A DNA stretch of 14,620 bases from Nitrospinae bacterium RIFCSPLOWO2_12_39_16 (lineage in GTDB: Bacteria; Nitrospinota; Nitrospinia; UBA9942): assembly GCA_001805005.1 (NCBI GenBank), contig MHDO01000014.1, positions 1 to 14,620 of the forward strand. Reading direction: 5' to 3'. Of this stretch, positions 11,550-14,620 are shown piece after piece. Numbering within the stretch: the stretch's first letter is position 1; each line of letters starts with the position of its first letter. A program made the position numbers and the translations under genes. The notes under the pieces are model-generated. The model ran no database searches and was not told the origin of the DNA. It saw only the letters and a program-made list of their open reading frames with translations.

Positions 11550-12818
11550 ATGAAGCTAATTGTTGAATCATCCAATCTAAATGGTAATGTAGATATACCT
11601 GCCTCAAAATCCCATACTATAAGGGCTGTATTCATTGCATTCCTTGCAGACGGCGTTTCAGAGGTAATAAACCCGTTAGAATCTGCCGATGGACTCTCTG
11701 CCGTAGAGGCATGCCGCTGTCTTGGTGCAGAGATTGAGTTGCTTAATGATAAATGGATTGTCCATGGAACCGGCGGCAACATCAGGGCGGCAAAAAAAAA
11801 TATAGATGTGGGGAATTCAGGGACTACCGCAAGATTCTGCACTGGCTCGGCATCTCTGGGAAAAGATTTAATAACTATAACCGGAGACGCTCAGACAAGA
11901 AAAAGGCCCATGCAGCCTTTGATTGATGCGCTGAATAATCTTGGTGCTGATATAAAATCTATAAAAAATAACGGAAGGCTTCCAATAAGTGTAAAGGGGA
12001 GACTAAAGGGCGGAAAGACAGAGGTCAGTGGTATGACATCACAGTTTATCTCAAGCCTTCTGATAAACTGCCCCCTCTCCGATGGCGACTCGGAAATTCA
12101 TGTGAATGAATTAAATGAAAGACCGTATGTCGGCATTACCTTGTGGTGGCTGAATAAACAGGGTATTAAATATAAAGAGGAGAATCTTGAGAGATTTTTT
12201 ATAAAGGGTAAACAATTTTATAAACCATTTAAAGAGACAGTCCCTGCTGATTTCTCATCCGCCACTTTTTTCCTCTGTGCGGGTGCCATCACCAATTCTG
12301 AGATAACCTTAAAAGGGCTTGATATGAATGATACTCAGGGTGATAAGAGGGTAGTCAATATATTAAAAGATATGGGTGCAATTATTGACATTACAAAAGA
12401 AGGGATTAAAATAAAGGGTGGAAATTTAAAGGGGATGGAGATAGATATGAATGATATACCTGATGCACTCCCTGCCATGTCTGTGGTTGGCTGTATTGCA
12501 GAAGGAAAGACAATTTTAAGAAATGTCCCTCAGGCAAGGATAAAAGAGACAGACAGGATTGCAGTGATGAGAGCGGAGCTATCAAAGATGGGTGCAGACA
12601 TTGAGGAACTCCCTGACGGGCTGATTATAAGAAAGAGCAAATTAAGAGGGGCAAAGGTGAGCAGTCATGGAGACCACCGTGTAGTAATGAGTTTATCGGT
12701 CGCAGGGCTTGTCGCAGAGGGGATTACAGAGATAGAGACTGCAGAGGCGATAAATATCACATTTCCAAATTTTGTAGATTTGATGAAAAACTCTGGAGCT
12801 AAAATAAAATTAATTTAA
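11550..12818 (+). CDS. aroA: 3-phosphoshikimate 1-carboxyvinyltransferase (EPSP synthase)
   Basis: The protein has 422 residues, the usual length. It joins phosphoenolpyruvate and shikimate-3-phosphate in the shikimate pathway of aromatic amino acid synthesis, in the cytoplasm. Conserved sites seen: PASKSHTIRA (17-26) with K20, S21 and R25; GNSGTTARF (88-96); TRKRPM (116-121) with the PEP-binding Arg; SGMTSQF (160-166); PDALPA with D305; KETDRI (332-337); and GDHRVVMSL (374-382). The two-domain inverse barrel is complete. GNSGTT rather than GNAGTA marks a variant of the PEP loop, but I would not infer glyphosate response from that alone. The ATG has no ribosome site and a -10 box ends seven bases before it. 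The radical SAM gene follows after 25 bases. Confidence 0.95.
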   Translation: MKLIVESSNLNGNVDIPASKSHTIRAVFIAFLADGVSEVINPLESADGLSAVEACRCLGAEIELLNDKWIVHGTGGNIRAAKKNIDVGNSGTTARFCTGSASLGKDLITITGDAQTRKRPMQPLIDALNNLGADIKSIKNNGRLPISVKGRLKGGKTEVSGMTSQFISSLLINCPLSDGDSEIHVNELNERPYVGITLWWLNKQGIKYKEENLERFFIKGKQFYKPFKETVPADFSSATFFLCAGAITNSEITLKGLDMNDTQGDKRVVNILKDMGAIIDITKEGIKIKGGNLKGMEIDMNDIPDALPAMSVVGCIAEGKTILRNVPQARIKETDRIAVMRAELSKMGADIEELPDGLIIRKSKLRGAKVSSHGDHRVVMSLSVAGLVAEGITEIETAEAINITFPNFVDLMKNSGAKIKLI

Positions 12819-12843
12819 TGATTCTTTTTTTTAACTTCTAACA

Positions 12844-14517
12844 ATGGTCAAATTGCTTTTAACAGGAGTATTCAAACCTTTCGGTGTTTCCGACGAATAC
12901 GGGGAAGCATTATGTACGATGGAACTCCTTAACAATCAGGTTACGCGGGAACAGGGGATACACTCGCCTCGCTCCAACAATCCGAGTTTTGGTTTATACC
13001 TGATGGCGGAAAATCTTGACATCCCCGCAACCGTTTTGGATTTCCCATCGTGGAACGATTTCACTGAAGAAATTATAAAAGGAAATTATACACATGTGGG
13101 CATTTCATTCATAGTGCCGAATGTGCTTAAGGCAAAACGGATGATTGAATATATCCGCAGGGAGTCGCCATCAACAAAGATAATAGTGGGTGGACACGGG
13201 GCGGCAATTCCGAATCTGCGGGAAATTTTGGATTACGACGAAGTCTGCCGGGGCGAAGGGGTAGCCTGGCTGCGCAGATATTTCGGCGATGATGTAAAAA
13301 AACCGATTAAACATCCAGTTATTTATTCGGCGGTGAGAAAATTCGTCTACGGGGCGCCTATATTGGAGATGGCTGGAATTATCCTTCCTGGCGTCGGATG
13401 CCAGAACTCCTGCAGCTTCTGCGCAACATCACACAAGTTTGAAAAACAGTACACTTCGTTTTTGAAAACCGGCAGAGAGATGCTGGAAGCCTGCAACAAA
13501 ACCGCTGAAAAGCTAAGGGTTAAAGATTTCGGTGTGATGGACGAAAACTTTCTTAAAAGTCCGGTGAGGGCAAGACAGTTTGTTGATGAGATGGAAAAAG
13601 AGATGAAGGCATACACCTTTAGCATCTTCTCTTCGGCGGACGCAGTTACAAAAATAGGAGTTGATTTTCTTGTCCGAATGGGTGTGAACTTCATCTGGAT
13701 AGGCGTTGAGTCCAAATGGAATGTATTTGAAAAAACTCACGGCGTTGACCTTTTCAAGCTGATTAAAGACCTGCAAGACCATGGTGTAACTGTCCTTGCC
13801 TCCACGATTCTGTTCATGGACCATCATGATAAATTCACGATTGAGGAAGATATAGACTGGGCTATAAGCTTGAAATCCGATTTACTGCAGCTCATGCAGT
13901 TCGGACCCATTCCCGGCACCCAGCTTTACAAGGACTACGAAACGGGAGGAAAGCTTTTCATGGATATTCCATGGCCCTCGCAGCACGGGCAGAATCAGAT
14001 ATGGTTTCACCATCCGCACTTCACCTTACCGGAGACTTCGCATTATTTAAAAAACGCTTTTATAAGAAAATATCAAACGGATGGTCCCGGTGTTTTGAAC
14101 ATGGCTCATACGGCTATTAAAGGTTATCTTAAATTGATGGAAGACATTAAAGACCGTGAAGAAAAAGGGCTTGTGTGGTGTCCAAAAACACTTTCATATA
14201 TTCCGCATCCCAATCCGAAACCTGACGAGTTCATGAAACTTCGCCTTGAATCATGGCGAGAAAACGCCCTCCGATTCCGCCCGATACTTTCCACCGCACT
14301 TAAATATGCCCCAAATGAAAAGGCGGCGGAAAAATGCAGGATGATAATGAATCTTTACGACAAGGTCTTCGGCAAACTAACTGTAAAGGAAATGGCTTTA
14401 GAGGTTGTTGTAAAAACATTTGCAATTTTGGAAAATAAGAAATATAAAAGAAACGGTTCAATTATGCGGCAGCCGAAAACAAAAAGAAGTGAGTTTCCGG
14501 ATAGAAGAAATGGATGA
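12844..14517 (+). CDS. B12-binding-domain radical SAM protein, function unknown
   Basis: This 557-residue protein has the layout of cobalamin-type radical SAM enzymes. Residues 1-150 form a flavodoxin-like B12-binding region with THVGISFIVPNVLKAKRM and the strand KIIVGGHGAAIPN (112-124). The canonical DxHxxG cobalamin ligand motif is not evident, so base-off histidine binding of B12 is doubtful. The radical SAM cluster motif CxxxCxxC is C186, C190 and C193 within GVGCQNSCSFCATSH. Typical barrel strands follow: FGVMDENFL, FIWIGVES (SAM site) and FGPIPGTQLY. The C-terminal 180 residues are not recognised. Enzymes of this class include methylases and ring-forming enzymes of lipids or tetrapyrroles; no substrate is claimed. 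It uses CGN arginine, CCG and GCG codons far more than its neighbours, suggesting transfer. It has no Shine-Dalgarno. The next gene, 69 bases on, may be a partner. Confidence 0.8.
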   Translation: MVKLLLTGVFKPFGVSDEYGEALCTMELLNNQVTREQGIHSPRSNNPSFGLYLMAENLDIPATVLDFPSWNDFTEEIIKGNYTHVGISFIVPNVLKAKRMIEYIRRESPSTKIIVGGHGAAIPNLREILDYDEVCRGEGVAWLRRYFGDDVKKPIKHPVIYSAVRKFVYGAPILEMAGIILPGVGCQNSCSFCATSHKFEKQYTSFLKTGREMLEACNKTAEKLRVKDFGVMDENFLKSPVRARQFVDEMEKEMKAYTFSIFSSADAVTKIGVDFLVRMGVNFIWIGVESKWNVFEKTHGVDLFKLIKDLQDHGVTVLASTILFMDHHDKFTIEEDIDWAISLKSDLLQLMQFGPIPGTQLYKDYETGGKLFMDIPWPSQHGQNQIWFHHPHFTLPETSHYLKNAFIRKYQTDGPGVLNMAHTAIKGYLKLMEDIKDREEKGLVWCPKTLSYIPHPNPKPDEFMKLRLESWRENALRFRPILSTALKYAPNEKAAEKCRMIMNLYDKVFGKLTVKEMALEVVVKTFAILENKKYKRNGSIMRQPKTKRSEFPDRRNG

Positions 14518-14586
14518 TATAAATCATACACATTTATTTAAGGCATGATAAATTGTTACATATAAACATTAATACAGGAGGTTTGT

Positions 14587-14620
14587 ATGAGTAATGAAAA
14601 AATGACAAAAATTGATGTAA
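14587..14620 (+). CDS. Start of an unidentified gene, cut by the window end
   Basis: An optimal ribosome site AGGAGG (14576-14581) precedes ATG at 14587 by five bases. The visible protein begins MSNEKMTKIDV and runs off the end. Too little is present for a family call. The strand and short gap suggest it may belong with the radical SAM gene. Confidence 0.65.
   Translation, partial: MSNEKMTKIDV

Noticed and set aside
12786..12833. AT-rich palindrome and T run after aroA as a terminator.
   Set aside because: The stem would be only A-T pairs, and the radical SAM gene follows within 25 bases; too weak to call.
13347..13827. Two overlapping minus-strand open frames (122 and 104 codons) inside the radical SAM gene.
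   Set aside because: They are opposite a gene with clear catalytic motifs and have composition expected of a shadow frame.

Overview
The window is an AT-rich stretch of bacterial chromosome. Arg is mostly AGA/AGG and Ile is often ATA. It carries ordinary housekeeping genes with small accessory insertions between and inside them. The lspA/lgt lipoprotein genes, a CheR remnant and a bacterial-type IleRS fit a chemotactic, lipoprotein-making bacterium. From gene style and the dispersed repeat families I lean towards a Nitrospirota-like or deltaproteobacteria-like lineage, but this is a low-confidence impression; nothing here fixes the taxon.

Layout. 1-962: the C-terminal end of a metal P-type ATPase, then a C-terminally truncated CheR methyltransferase. 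976-1609: a compact toxin-antitoxin module (RelE/ParE-like toxin first, HTH antitoxin second) with a near-consensus promoter overlapped by a perfect 12-bp palindrome. 1635-1711: tRNA-Arg(TCG). 1733-4075: a SAM methyltransferase and a CCA-adding/poly(A) polymerase-family enzyme. 4090-4167: an inverted repeat made of decamers. 4193-4939 (minus): a ZIP metal transporter, divergent from the ileS-lspA-lgt cluster (5070-9152), which makes isoleucyl-tRNA synthetase and the lipoprotein signal peptidase and diacylglyceryl transferase. 9240-9897: a PAP2 phosphatase gene whose boundaries look like those of a single integron gene cassette. 10084-11052: an RluD-type pseudouridine synthase, convergent with HU (minus, 11128-11400). 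11550-14517: aroA, then a cobalamin-type radical SAM gene with different codon use. The window ends in the first codons of another gene.

Three features stand out. (1) Short arrays of a purine-rich heptanucleotide occur inside cca, at the lspA/lgt junction and inside the rluD-type gene. Because 7 and 3 are coprime and the unit has no stop in any frame, the arrays encode one hydrophilic seven-residue peptide whatever the reading frame, and they lie in loops or at a terminus of conserved enzymes. (2) The PAP2 gene has a left core site, GTTAGGC, and a right attC-like hairpin that fit each other when joined as a circle, which suggests a lone cassette inserted at a GTT site. (3) ileS and aroA lack Shine-Dalgarno sequences and have -10 boxes placed so that transcription should begin at or within a few bases of the ATG. 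The toxin gene is similar while its antitoxin has a strong ribosome site, which would favour antitoxin synthesis.

Functionally, lspA and lgt act in sequence on prolipoproteins and are transcribed with ileS, while the other genes are independent housekeeping units. No CRISPR array, phage gene, transposase or integrase gene is visible.
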